40,873 nucleotides of DNA from an uncultured Bacilli bacterium (GCA_947632405.1 CANRPE010000008.1:1-40873); one strand, 5' to 3'. Positions 32,546 to 40,873 are shown, counted from the first letter of the stretch. The notes: a model not told the origin generated them from the letters alone. Translations and numbers: made by a program.

Positions 32546-32719
32546 TCACGCATAGTAAATTATCATTGCAGAAAAACAAAATATTTGTTCTTCACCAAAA
32601 ATAGAACAACTTACTTGATATTTAATATCTATAATTTCTTTAGTAGTATTTTCTAAAAAATCATTAACAGCATTTTCTAAATCTTGTTCATCTTCTTCAT
32701 CAAATACTTTTATTTTCAA
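32546..32719 (-). CDS. Cse60-like sporulation protein
   Basis: This protein is about 57 residues if it starts at the TTG at 32719, six bases after AGGTGA. An in-frame GTG at 32728 lies inside that site. The pattern KIKVFDEEDEQDLE, EIIDIKYQVS and EQIFCFSAMIIY matches the small sporulation protein Cse60 as I recall it. In Bacillus that gene is under sigma-E. The function is unknown. Confidence 0.75.
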   Translation of the reverse strand: MKIKVFDEEDEQDLENAVNDFLENTTKEIIDIKYQVSCSIFGEEQIFCFSAMIIYYA

Positions 32720-32769
32720 TTTTATCACCTAATAGTATCATATAAATTTTTATCCACAAAAATTGTTGA

Positions 32770-32806
32770 AAAAAAGAAAATGTGAAGATATTTTCCACAT
32801 TTTCTG
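32770..32806 (-). terminator. terminator of leuS
   Basis: AGAAAATGTG/CACATTTTCT stem followed on the minus strand by a seven-T run. Confidence 0.85.
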
Positions 32807-32813
32807 TTAAAAC

Positions 32814-35645
32814 TTATTTTAGAACAATATTTACTATTTTATTTTTAATTACTATAATTTTTAGAATTTCTTTACCAGCTATATGATTTTGAACATTTTC
32901 TGCTGCTAAAGCTTTATTTTTAATAGTATCTTCTGAATCATCTGTATGAATTGAAATTGTTGCACGAACCTTTCCATTAACTTGTACAGCTATTTCTTTT
33001 TCAGTTTCTTCAATCTTATTTAAATCATATGTTGGCCAAGAACTTTTACAAATAATATCTCCTAACTCATATTTTTCATTTAATTCTTCTGTAATATGTG
33101 GTGCAATCGGATTAAATAGTAGTAAAAATACTCTATAATCAGCTTTTGTAATTTCTTCTTGACGTTCAAATTCATTTAATAAAATCATTAAAGCAGAAAC
33201 TGCTGTATTAAATTTCATTGCATCAATATCTTCGGTTACTTTCTTAATAGTTTGATTAATTAAGGTTTCTAATGATTTTGAATAATTTCTATCATTATTT
33301 ACTTTTTCTCCTATTCTAACAATACGATCAATAAATCTTTTACAACCATTTAAACCTTGTTCACTCCAAGCAACTTCCTTTTCATAATCACCAATAAACA
33401 TTTCATAACAACGTAAAGCATCAGCTCCATAACTTTTAATCATATCATCTGGATTTACAACATTTCCTAGAGATTTTGACATTTTAACGCCACCTTCACC
33501 AAGAATCATGCCATGAGATACTCTAGTTTCAATAGGTTCTTTATTTGGAACTAATCCAATATTATATAAAAATTGATTCCAAAATCTTGCATATAATAAA
33601 TGCCTAGTTGCATGCTCCATACCACCATTATAAAAATCTAGTTTACCCCAATATTTTAAAGCTTCTTGAGATGCAAATTCTTTATCATTATGTGCATCCA
33701 TATAGCGAAGGAAATACCATGATGAACCAGCCCAGTTAGGCATTGTATCAGTTTCTCTTTTTGCTTTTTTACCACAATGTGGACAAGTTGTATTAACCCA
33801 AGAAGAAATTGAAGCTAATGGACTTTCACCTGTTTCTGTAGGTTCATAATTTGTAACATCAGGAAGTAAAACTGGCAAATCCTCCTCTTTAACTGCAACC
33901 CAACCACAAGAATCACAATAAACTAGTGGAATTGGTTCTCCCCAAAATCTTTGACGAGAAAATACCCAATCTTGTAATTTATAATTTGTTTTTTTCTTAC
34001 CTATACCTTGTTCTTCTAAATACTCAATCATTCTAGCAATAGAATCTTTCTTATTAGTAAGACCATTTAAAATTCCAGAATTAATCATTTTTCCATCACC
34101 AGTATATGCAGTTGGATTTAATAAATTTTTGAAAGTATTAATATGTAATTCATCTGTAATTTCTTTTTCAATTTCATCCTTTGTTTTCCATTCAACTATG
34201 AAATTATCTATTTCATCATCATCAAGTATTTGATCAGTTTTTTCATGATTAATTAATTTAAATAATAATCCTGTTGATTCAATTTCAAAATATTGATTCT
34301 TATTATAAGCAAAATAATGATGATTAATTGGAAAGCAACTATCTACATATTCTATATTTTTATATCCAGTTTCTTCTTGAATTTCTCTTATTGCACAATC
34401 TAGTGCTGATTCATTTTCCTTGATTGTTCCTCCAATAAACAATCTACCACCTAAGTTTTTCCAATTAATTGTTAAATACTTGTTACTTTCTTCATCATAT
34501 ACAACAGCAACAATACTTCGTTTTTGTTTTTCGTTATCATGTTTTTGTCCTGTTATTTGTTCTATTACAGGAATAATTGGAATATTAAATTTCTTAGCAA
34601 ATTCAAAATCTCTTTCATCATGAGCAGGAACAGCCATGATAGCTCCTGTTCCATAATTCATCATTACATAATCAGATATATAAATAGGAATTTCTTCTTT
34701 TGTAATTGGATTAATTCCTGTCAATCCCTCTAATTTAACTCCCGTTTTATCTTTATTAATTTGAGTACGTTCAAATTCTGTTTTATTTTTAGCTTTTTCT
34801 TTATAAGCATTTACATCATTAATATTACTAATTTTATCTTGATACTTTTCAATAAGTGGATGCTCTGGAGAAATTACCATAAATGTTACACCATACAAAG
34901 TATCTGGACGAGTTGTATAAACAACTAAATCTTCCGCAATTTCTTTGATTTTAAAAGTTACTTCTGCACCAGTTGATTTTCCTATCCAGTTAATTTGAGC
35001 TGTCTTAATTCTTTCTTGAAAGTTTGTATCATCAAGACCTGTAATTAAATCCTCAGCATAATCACTCATACGTAGCATCCATTGTTCTTTTTCTCTTTGT
35101 TCTACTGAATGACCACAACGTTCACAAACTCCTCCTGATGAATCTTCATTTGAAAGACCCATTTTGCAGTTTGGACACCAGTTAATATTTTTCTTAGCTT
35201 TATAAGCCATTCCATGTTCAAAAAATTTTAAAAATTGCCATTGTGTCCACTTATAATATTCAGGATCAGTAGTTGAAAACTCCCTTGTCCAATCAATTGA
35301 TAAACCTAAAGATTTAATTTGATTTTTAAATGTTTCAATATTCTTTTTTACTGCATCTTTTGGATGAATATGATTTTTAATTGCGTATTGTTCTGCTGGA
35401 GCTCCAAATGCATCCCACCCCATTGGAAATAATACATTATAACCATTCATTCTTTTTTTACGAGCTAATGCATCTAATGCAGTATAACTTCTTACATGAC
35501 CAACATGAAGACCTGCCCCTGACGGATATGGAAATTCTACTAAATAATAATACTTAGGTTTACTACTTGCATTTTCTGCTACAAAAACCCCATTATCTTC
35601 CCAATATTTTTGCCATTTTTTTTCAATATTTGTATAATTACTCAT
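32814..35645 (-). CDS. leuS: leucine--tRNA ligase with inserted Nudix domain
   Basis: This class I synthetase charges tRNA-Leu. At 943 residues it is more than 100 longer than usual bacterial LeuRS. HIGH motif is at residues 47-50 (HVGH), two zinc-type Cys pairs at 157-177, editing-domain TRPDTLYG at 245-252, MNYGTGAIMAVPAHDERD at 329-346, and KMSKS (GVKMSKSLGN) in the C-terminal half. The extra length is one insertion, residues about 371-508, carrying a perfect Nudix box. Normal sequence resumes at AYTGDG. The start overlaps the upstream gene by eight bases. Both are under a T-box. Confidence 0.96.
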   Translation of the reverse strand: MSNYTNIEKKWQKYWEDNGVFVAENASSKPKYYYLVEFPYPSGAGLHVGHVRSYTALDALARKKRMNGYNVLFPMGWDAFGAPAEQYAIKNHIHPKDAVKKNIETFKNQIKSLGLSIDWTREFSTTDPEYYKWTQWQFLKFFEHGMAYKAKKNINWCPNCKMGLSNEDSSGGVCERCGHSVEQREKEQWMLRMSDYAEDLITGLDDTNFQERIKTAQINWIGKSTGAEVTFKIKEIAEDLVVYTTRPDTLYGVTFMVISPEHPLIEKYQDKISNINDVNAYKEKAKNKTEFERTQINKDKTGVKLEGLTGINPITKEEIPIYISDYVMMNYGTGAIMAVPAHDERDFEFAKKFNIPIIPVIEQITGQKHDNEKQKRSIVAVVYDEESNKYLTINWKNLGGRLFIGGTIKENESALDCAIREIQEETGYKNIEYVDSCFPINHHYFAYNKNQYFEIESTGLLFKLINHEKTDQILDDDEIDNFIVEWKTKDEIEKEITDELHINTFKNLLNPTAYTGDGKMINSGILNGLTNKKDSIARMIEYLEEQGIGKKKTNYKLQDWVFSRQRFWGEPIPLVYCDSCGWVAVKEEDLPVLLPDVTNYEPTETGESPLASISSWVNTTCPHCGKKAKRETDTMPNWAGSSWYFLRYMDAHNDKEFASQEALKYWGKLDFYNGGMEHATRHLLYARFWNQFLYNIGLVPNKEPIETRVSHGMILGEGGVKMSKSLGNVVNPDDMIKSYGADALRCYEMFIGDYEKEVAWSEQGLNGCKRFIDRIVRIGEKVNNDRNYSKSLETLINQTIKKVTEDIDAMKFNTAVSALMILLNEFERQEEITKADYRVFLLLFNPIAPHITEELNEKYELGDIICKSSWPTYDLNKIEETEKEIAVQVNGKVRATISIHTDDSEDTIKNKALAAENVQNHIAGKEILKIIVIKNKIVNIVLK
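34122..34535 (-). other. Nudix hydrolase domain inserted in LeuRS editing domain
   Basis: Residues about 371-508 of LeuS. The box fits GX5EX7REUXEEXGU exactly at residues 406-428: Gly406, Glu412, Arg420-Glu421, Glu424-Glu425 and Gly427, with Tyr428 at the last position. A core strand SIVAVVYDEESNKYL precedes it. Confidence 0.85.
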
Positions 35646-35985
35646 TTTTTATCAATCCTTTCTTTACATAATATCTACCTATAAAAAAATAACTAATTAA
35701 TATTACTGGAAATATTAATATAATTACAATAATTAATTGAACTAAATAAGACTCCATTAATAATGCAATTGTCACAATAATAGAAATATCAAAAGAACTT
35801 ACTATAGAAATAGCTAATAATAAATTCTTATAATTAACTTTCTTTATATCAATTTTATAAATATTTTCTAATAATTTTACCTCTAATGGTTTTGCATTTT
35901 TCTTTTTAACTTTTCTATTAATCAGAAATTGATATAATAAAAATACAAAAACATAAGTAATAATAAATAAACCTATCTGTTGCAT
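35638..35985 (-). CDS. small membrane protein in the leuS operon
   Basis: This 115-residue protein has three predicted transmembrane helices: one N-terminal (residues about 4-22) and two C-terminal. A basic cytosolic loop with KKVNYKNLLLA lies between them. I do not recognise a function. It starts after TTTGGAGGAG, lies between the T-box and leuS, and overlaps leuS by eight bases, so it is induced together with it when charged tRNA-Leu is scarce. Confidence 0.7.
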   Translation of the reverse strand: MQQIGLFIITYVFVFLLYQFLINRKVKKKNAKPLEVKLLENIYKIDIKKVNYKNLLLAISIVSSFDISIIVTIALLMESYLVQLIIVIILIFPVILISYFFIGRYYVKKGLIKNE

Positions 35986-35994
35986 TTTTCTCCT

Positions 35995-36190
35995 CCAAAT
36001 AAAAAGTCCTTATTAATATAAGGACGAAATTTTCGCGGTACCACCTTACTTCATAGATATCTATGCAGCTTAATAGAGATAATGGTCTTACCCAAAATAC
36101 TTATAGGTAGTCAAGTTCATAGTATTATTTGTATCTATTTCCACCAAGCATAGACTCTCTTAAACAAATTAATATTATTACTACTACTAC
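35995..36190 (-). promoter_or_regulatory. T-box leader of the leuS operon
   Basis: AAGGTGGTACCGCG (36034-36047, minus) is followed by a terminator stem (36003-36024, AAGTCCTTA/TAAGGAC, T run). The specifier loop has CUU (Leu) at 36113-36115. Confidence 0.93.
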
Positions 36191-36219
36191 CAATATTTAA
36201 AATATTTTTAATTATTATA

Positions 36220-38640
36220 CTAAAATTCACTAATATATTCAAGTAATTTTAAAAATAAATTAGTATGAACTCGCGATAATCCCTTTTTACGTAATTTTCT
36301 TATTGCAATACGTTTCTTACTAATAGAATCATTACTAAACATAATATCAGCAATATCTTCTTTTAAATAAGCATTAATTTTTAAATCTAACAAAATACTT
36401 TTTACATCATCATTAATAACACGCACTGCATCTATTTCTATATCTTGTCCACGACAATTAATAGTTAATTGACCTATTGTAGGAACACCTAATACCTCAA
36501 CTACAAAATCATTTCCATCAAATTCTGTTCTTACTTTATAAGGTTGTCCATTATAATATGCAGTTACACTCTCTGCTTGCTTTGTATTTCTAAATACTAC
36601 TTTATAATTTCTTTTAGCTGGAACAATTCCACTTTTTCCTTCTATTGAACGAATAATAACCGTATAATTATTTTTTAAATAATTATAATCAATTGAAGTT
36701 TTTAAATAATAACCATCTTTATATAAAGATGTAATTCCATCATCATCATATAAATTATAAGTATTTGATACCCCTGGAAATATTTGAATTTCTAAATCAG
36801 TTGGAATTCCTGTATTATTATAATCACTTCGATTAGATAAAGGAATAATTGAACCAGCATGTGCAAATATTGGATAATCTTCTTCTTTGTAAAATGAAAT
36901 ATATTTCTTATTTCCAGGAAATTTCTTTCCAGTCGTAAAATCATACCAAATTCCTTCAGGAATAAAAAATCTATGAATAGTACGATTCATTACAGGATCT
37001 CTTTTTGTTAATATTGGACAAACTAATAATTGTGAACCAAAATAATATTGATTTTTATATAATTCATCATCATAAGTCCACATATAATTATAATAAAATG
37101 GTTGAATTAATGGAGTACCAGACTTTGTATAATTATATGATTCTGTATATAAATATGGAATTAAGCGATGACGAAGTCTCAAATAATCTGCTGCGATATT
37201 TTGAGTTTCAAAATCCCATAGCCATGGTTCTTTTTTATAATATGGACCTCTTGCTCCATGAAATCTTAAAATAGGAGAAAAGACACTTAATTGCAAATAA
37301 CGAATATAAAGTTCATCTTCTTCTATTCCACCATGATTTCCTCCAACATCATGACTCCAAAAAGAAACACCTATATTAGCAGCATTCAAATAATATTGAG
37401 GAAGCTTATTTAATTCCTCCCAACTGATTTCACTAGAGCCGCCATAAAGAATTGGATACTTATGTGGAGCAAAAATTCCATTTCGTGCTAAAATCATACT
37501 TCTTTTAGCTGCTTTGCGACCAGAATCAAGATATAAATAATGATTATAAAACCACAAATTAGTTAAATTAGACTTTCCTTTATAATCGCTCCAAAAAAAA
37601 TCAACTCCTAAATCTTCCAATGGATGAAGTAATACCTTAAAATATACATCCAAAAGTTTTGGATTTAGTGGATCAAACAAAATAATTTTATTATCTGTAA
37701 CTCCCAAATATTCACAAACATTTTTATAATACTGTTCATGTGGAAAAATTCCTTCTTCAGGATCAATTACTAAACCAAGTCTTATTCCTTTAGAATGAAG
37801 TTCATCAATAATTTGTTTAGGATTAGAAAATAAAGATTTATTAAAAGTAAAACCAGTCCTTAAATTTTTAAATTCTCCAATATTTCGATAATGCCAATCA
37901 TTATCTAATAAAAATACTGATAATGGAATCTTTTTCTTTTCAAATCTTCTAATTGTTTCCCTTAAAGTTTGTTCATTATAATCAATATTTCTACTCCACC
38001 AATTACCTAAAGCATATCTAGGTATTAATTCTGGAAAACCAGTCATTTTATAATAATCAAGTAAAGCTTGTTTAAAATCTTGATCATACATAAATACATA
38101 AATATCAAGAGAATTTGGTTCACGATTTTCCATTGTTCCATCAACATTCAATAACTTATTAGGTGTATCATTAATACTTGCAAAACCTTCTAAAGAATAT
38201 AATCCTCTTTGCAAAGATTTATCACATGGAATATCAATAGATACCATATTTCCACCCATGTTTCTAGCTTCTGGATGATTATAATACCAATCTCTTTGAC
38301 GACTAGGATCTCTAGACATTAGAGTAATCTTTAAATTTTTTCCTGGATCAACTTTAGTTCCGATAAAAGGTTGTCTTTTTAAATAAGTAAGTTTAAAGTA
38401 TTTTGTTGTTATTTCTAAAAAATTTTGATCTTGATTAACTCTAAAATTAGGATAACCTAAATTTCTTGATTGAATTAATTGTGTTGGTGCATCTACAAAT
38501 TTACCATTAGGATTATATTCTAATCGCACTACGCGTTCAGTAATTACACTAATTCTATAATTTGGCCCTTTAAAAGTAGACTTTTCTTCTGCACGTGACT
38601 TTGAATTATCAATTGAAAACTGCTTTCCTAATGGATACAT
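36220..38640 (-). CDS. glycoside hydrolase family 31 (alpha-glucosidase type)
   Basis: This 806-residue cytosolic enzyme (no signal peptide) starts at the ATG at 38640, preceded by AGGAAGGTG. The (beta/alpha)8 catalytic domain shows PRYALGNWWSR, the nucleophile region VDFFWSDYKG (Asp) and the acid/base region WSHDVGG. RFHGARGP and YLRLRHRLIPYLYTE follow. A beta-sandwich C-terminal part comes next, then a short helical tail of basic character (KKRIAIRKLRKKGLSRVH). Likely substrates are alpha-glucosides or alpha-xylosides, which cannot be decided here. It stands alone between the leuS operon and surface-protein cassette 4. Confidence 0.92.
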   Translation of the reverse strand: MYPLGKQFSIDNSKSRAEEKSTFKGPNYRISVITERVVRLEYNPNGKFVDAPTQLIQSRNLGYPNFRVNQDQNFLEITTKYFKLTYLKRQPFIGTKVDPGKNLKITLMSRDPSRQRDWYYNHPEARNMGGNMVSIDIPCDKSLQRGLYSLEGFASINDTPNKLLNVDGTMENREPNSLDIYVFMYDQDFKQALLDYYKMTGFPELIPRYALGNWWSRNIDYNEQTLRETIRRFEKKKIPLSVFLLDNDWHYRNIGEFKNLRTGFTFNKSLFSNPKQIIDELHSKGIRLGLVIDPEEGIFPHEQYYKNVCEYLGVTDNKIILFDPLNPKLLDVYFKVLLHPLEDLGVDFFWSDYKGKSNLTNLWFYNHYLYLDSGRKAAKRSMILARNGIFAPHKYPILYGGSSEISWEELNKLPQYYLNAANIGVSFWSHDVGGNHGGIEEDELYIRYLQLSVFSPILRFHGARGPYYKKEPWLWDFETQNIAADYLRLRHRLIPYLYTESYNYTKSGTPLIQPFYYNYMWTYDDELYKNQYYFGSQLLVCPILTKRDPVMNRTIHRFFIPEGIWYDFTTGKKFPGNKKYISFYKEEDYPIFAHAGSIIPLSNRSDYNNTGIPTDLEIQIFPGVSNTYNLYDDDGITSLYKDGYYLKTSIDYNYLKNNYTVIIRSIEGKSGIVPAKRNYKVVFRNTKQAESVTAYYNGQPYKVRTEFDGNDFVVEVLGVPTIGQLTINCRGQDIEIDAVRVINDDVKSILLDLKINAYLKEDIADIMFSNDSISKKRIAIRKLRKKGLSRVHTNLFLKLLEYISEF

Positions 38641-38699
38641 AGCCAACACCTTCCTATTATTCTAGTATTATAATACCATAAAAATAGGTTATTTAAAAG

Positions 38700-38721
38700 T
38701 AAAAATTACACCAAGTGCAAT
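38700..38721 (-). terminator. terminator of cassette 4
   Basis: ATTGCAC/GTGTAAT stem (38705-38721) and T run after the stop codon, the same design as cassettes 2 and 3. Confidence 0.8.
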
Positions 38722-39708
38722 TTATGGTTTATTTATTTCGACGACTGCTCGCGCACCACCGTAAGTAAGAGTAGTGTTGTCGCGGTTCAAGTCACCCACA
38801 TGGGGCACAAGCCACGCATCAACAGTGCTACCAGAGTCAGCCGACATAGTCCAGTAAGCATGGTCATTTACTCCTTTTTCATTTACTGTATCATTATTAT
38901 AACTACCTCCATAACTTGTAGATTGCCATAAGTAGTTATGCATCCAGTCTGGACATGAACCTTGGTTATAAGCATTTATGCTTGGAGGAATAACTCTACT
39001 ATCAGTAGCGCCATCTTTCCATACTAAACATCCCGTTGATGATGCTTCTAATGCTGTGATCATTCTGGCTCTTGCTTTCCTTTTTCCTAAGACCGAACTT
39101 GTATATGTATTTTTATCACAATTTATCTTATAATCTTCTGTTGATATACAACCTGTATTGGCATTTTCATATAATGTTGTTACTCCAGGTTCATATTCTA
39201 GCACATTTACATTTACCCACGTGGAAGTTGCTTGTTCTAAAGCTGGTAATACTGTAGTTGGACCTTCACTGTTATCATTTTTCCCTGCATGCCATGCTAT
39301 ATTTCTTATTGTATTTTCTCGTTGTTGCATTGTTATTATTGTTCCATCATCATGTAATACATAGAAATAATGATATTCATTTTCTTTGACATAATACTTT
39401 ATTACTGTTCCTTGTTTACAAGTTTTTCCTTTTTTGTAGCAATCTGTTTTTACACACGTCTTTTCTTCGCCATTTATACATTTTGGTTCTTGTTCACTAT
39501 ATTCATATGCAGTTATTAAGTCTTTATTAAAACTTTTATCATACACTTCATCTATGGCATCTTGAACATTATCTGCTACTAGATTTGAGCTTTCATTACT
39601 ATATCCTACATTTATACTTGATATTATAGTTGCTGCATATACTCCAATTCCTCCTAAAATTATTCCCCCTAATATAAATGATACTACTATTTTAATTTTT
39701 TCTCTCAT
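38722..39708 (-). CDS. surface-protein cassette 4 with hypervariable lectin-like C-terminus
   Basis: This 328-residue close paralogue of cassette 2 has the N-terminal anchor, the SSINVGYSNESSNL module, the Cys-rich segment CINGEEKTC with TDCYKKGKTC, and a lectin-like C-terminal domain ending GGARAVVEI. The last 40 codons (38740-38859) are strikingly GC-rich. Against cassette 2 they change at codon positions 1 and 2 while keeping third bases. Its own G9 promoter lies upstream and a terminator downstream. Confidence 0.78.
   Translation of the reverse strand: MREKIKIVVSFILGGIILGGIGVYAATIISSINVGYSNESSNLVADNVQDAIDEVYDKSFNKDLITAYEYSEQEPKCINGEEKTCVKTDCYKKGKTCKQGTVIKYYVKENEYHYFYVLHDDGTIITMQQRENTIRNIAWHAGKNDNSEGPTTVLPALEQATSTWVNVNVLEYEPGVTTLYENANTGCISTEDYKINCDKNTYTSSVLGKRKARARMITALEASSTGCLVWKDGATDSRVIPPSINAYNQGSCPDWMHNYLWQSTSYGGSYNNDTVNEKGVNDHAYWTMSADSGSTVDAWLVPHVGDLNRDNTTLTYGGARAVVEINKP
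38740..38859 (-). other. putative variable repeat (VR) of cassette 4
   Basis: 40 codons, GCT-TAC-TGG to CGA-GCA-GTC-GTC, one codon longer than the cassette 2 region. NNC/NNT codons dominate the variable positions. Confidence 0.6.
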
Positions 39709-39740
39709 CTTAGACCACCTATTTTAATTTATCTAAGATT

Positions 39741-39771
39741 ATTATACCCCCCCCCGTTTGTATTTTTGCAA
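39741..39771 (-). promoter_or_regulatory. cassette 4 promoter with G9 spacer tract
   Basis: TTGCAA at 39766-39771, TATAAT at 39741-39746, 19-bp spacer with nine G at 39747-39755. Confidence 0.85.
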
Positions 39772-39772
39772 G

Positions 39773-39795
39773 AAAAAATTACACCGAGGTGCAAT
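39773..39795 (-). terminator. terminator of cassette 5
   Basis: ATTGCAC/GTGTAAT stem (39778-39795) with CTCGG loop and T run. Confidence 0.8.
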
Positions 39796-40710
39796 TTATG
39801 ATTTAGTTATTTCTACAACTGCTCTAGCTCCACCTATATTTTCAATATAATATGAGTTAATTATATTATGCATTATTCTGAATGACATGTCTGTACCCCA
39901 TGCTGCTGCAGACATAGTCCAATAATCAAAATCAACATAATTGTCAGCATTTTTTGTTCCACCATATGAAGTTGAAGTTGTTAAATAATTTATCATCCAA
40001 ACTGGACAAGCATCATAGCACCCAAAACTAATTGCTTCTTGAAATGTTATCATTCTTGCTTTTATATTTTCTTTTTCTAAACTATAACTTTTAGTAGCAC
40101 AACTAGGTATATGGCAACCAGAATACCCTAATGTTGAATCTTTTGTTCCTATTGAATAATTAAATTCATTTACATTGCTCCAATTACTTGTTGCATCTTC
40201 TAATGATTCTAATATAGTCAGTGGTCCTTTTGTATTGTCATTTGCTGCTTCATACCATGCTTTTTGACTTACCGTATTTTTTTGACTTTGTAATGTTAAT
40301 GTACTACCATTATCTTTTATTACATGAAATCTTATTTTTTCTTTTTCATTTACCATATATTCTACTATTGTTCCAGGTGAACAACTTCCTTCTGTATTAT
40401 TTAAATAACAAGTATTAACTTTACATGTTTTTTCATCACCTGTTACACAAAAGTCTTTTGATTCCTTATTTTCATCATAATAATACATTGCTTTTATATT
40501 TTCATTTTTTGGTTGAGGAGCTTTACTTTCACTAGCTTTTTTATATACTTCATCTATGGCATCTTGAACATTATCTGCTACTAACTTGGAATTTTCATTA
40601 CTATATCCGACATTTATACTTGATATTATAGTTGCTGCGTATACTGTTGTTCCTGCTATTAAAAGTCCTATTATTATTCCTACTATTAATTTATAATTTC
40701 TCTTTATCAT
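39796..40710 (-). CDS. surface-protein cassette 5, lectin-like, diverged
   Basis: This 304-residue protein shares the anchor and SSINVGYSNENSKL module almost exactly with cassettes 2 and 3, then has a diverged ectodomain. It has a different Cys-rich segment (CVTGDEKTCKVNTC), HVIKDNG, WTMSAAAWG and a GGARAVVEI ending. Its C-terminal codons are AT-rich and lack the NNC/NNT pattern. It therefore looks like a family member that is not, or no longer, subject to the proposed diversification. Confidence 0.75.
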   Translation of the reverse strand: MIKRNYKLIVGIIIGLLIAGTTVYAATIISSINVGYSNENSKLVADNVQDAIDEVYKKASESKAPQPKNENIKAMYYYDENKESKDFCVTGDEKTCKVNTCYLNNTEGSCSPGTIVEYMVNEKEKIRFHVIKDNGSTLTLQSQKNTVSQKAWYEAANDNTKGPLTILESLEDATSNWSNVNEFNYSIGTKDSTLGYSGCHIPSCATKSYSLEKENIKARMITFQEAISFGCYDACPVWMINYLTTSTSYGGTKNADNYVDFDYWTMSAAAWGTDMSFRIMHNIINSYYIENIGGARAVVEITKS

Positions 40711-40741
40711 CCTAGATCACCTATTTTATTTATCTAAGATT

Positions 40742-40772
40742 ATTATACCCCCCCCCGTTTATATTTTTGCAA
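40742..40772 (-). promoter_or_regulatory. cassette 5 promoter with G9 spacer tract
   Basis: TTGCAA at 40767-40772, TATAAT at 40742-40747, 19-bp spacer with nine G at 40748-40756. Confidence 0.85.
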
Positions 40773-40773
40773 G

Positions 40774-40796
40774 AAAAAATTACACCGAAGTGTAAT
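40774..40796 (-). terminator. terminator of a gene beyond the right edge
   Basis: The perfect stem ATTACAC/GTGTAAT (40779-40796) with T run implies another leftward gene ending just upstream. Confidence 0.75.
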
Positions 40797-40806
40797 CGTA
40801 AATTTT

Positions 40807-40872
40807 TTATTTAATTTTCCTTTTTTTTACAAACGGTATTTTAATTCTACAAAACTGCAGGGAATATAAAAA
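40807..40872 (-). CDS. possible 3' end of a leftward gene
   Basis: A frame open from the window edge encodes 21 residues ending in IPFVKKRKIK and stops 11 bp before the terminator. It is too short to identify, and a second frame is also briefly open. Confidence 0.25.
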   Translation of the reverse strand, partial: FLYSLQFCRIKIPFVKKRKIK

Positions 40873-40873
40873 T

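Noticed and set aside
39796-40710. Cassette 5 as a third retroelement target
   Set aside because: Its C-terminal codons are AT-rich, third bases do not align with cassettes 2 and 4, and changes are spread over all codon positions.

Overview
This looks like a chromosomal segment of a low-GC (clearly AT-rich), endospore-forming Firmicute, probably a Bacilli/Erysipelotrichia-like gut lineage. That placement is inferred from the AT-rich codon use and from the gene set: SASP, SpoIVA, SpoVIF, a Cse60-like protein, EzrA, T-box-controlled tRNA synthetases, MurJ and paired FemAB-like ligases. Most genes are ordinary housekeeping genes, but three regions are unusual.

(1) Positions 134-10256: HU, a membrane protein, der, a small protein, spoVIF and spoIVA. 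spoIVA is split. Its first 121 codons (3585-3947) and last 370 codons (9144-10256) are separated by a 5,196-bp element with a large serine recombinase (7494-9080). Removing the element at a shared TGG (3945-3947 and 9141-9143) rejoins the reading frame exactly as TPW-YNEEIPF. The result is a 491-residue SpoIVA, against 492 in B. subtilis. This is the architecture of the skin element in sigK: a sporulation gene that must be rebuilt by excision. The element also carries a DUF4143-type ATPase, a membrane protein, two small ORFs, and an internal second copy of its own right end that suggests two elements in tandem.

(2) Positions 10274-20900: a leftward run (engB, nrnA, ackA, SASP, thiI, ezrA), rpsD with a probable S4-binding leader, a membrane-anchored repeat protein whose ribosome-binding site is a run of eight G, and a T-box-controlled CYTH-tyrS operon.

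(3) Positions 21202-24661 and 38722-40797: two loci with five paralogous membrane-anchored surface-protein cassettes. Each has its own promoter and, at its 3' end, its own terminator. All five promoters carry a run of nine G exactly between the -35 (TTGCAA) and the -10 (TATAAT), giving a 19-bp spacer, which is the classic layout of a phase-variable promoter. In two members (22294-23289 and 38722-39708) the 3' end differs almost only at codon positions 1 and 2, with third bases conserved. That is the signature of adenine-directed mutagenesis by a diversity-generating retroelement. No reverse transcriptase or template repeat is visible in the window. A third member carries GLUG-type repeats instead, so the family is modular.

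Between the two loci (24689-38640) lie YtxG/YtxH-like proteins, an acidic disordered protein, a lipoprotein, trmB, two FemAB-like ligases, MurJ, Cse60, a T-box operon with a small membrane protein and leuS, and a GH31 glycosidase. LeuS is 943 residues long because a complete Nudix domain is inserted after the catalytic part of its editing domain.
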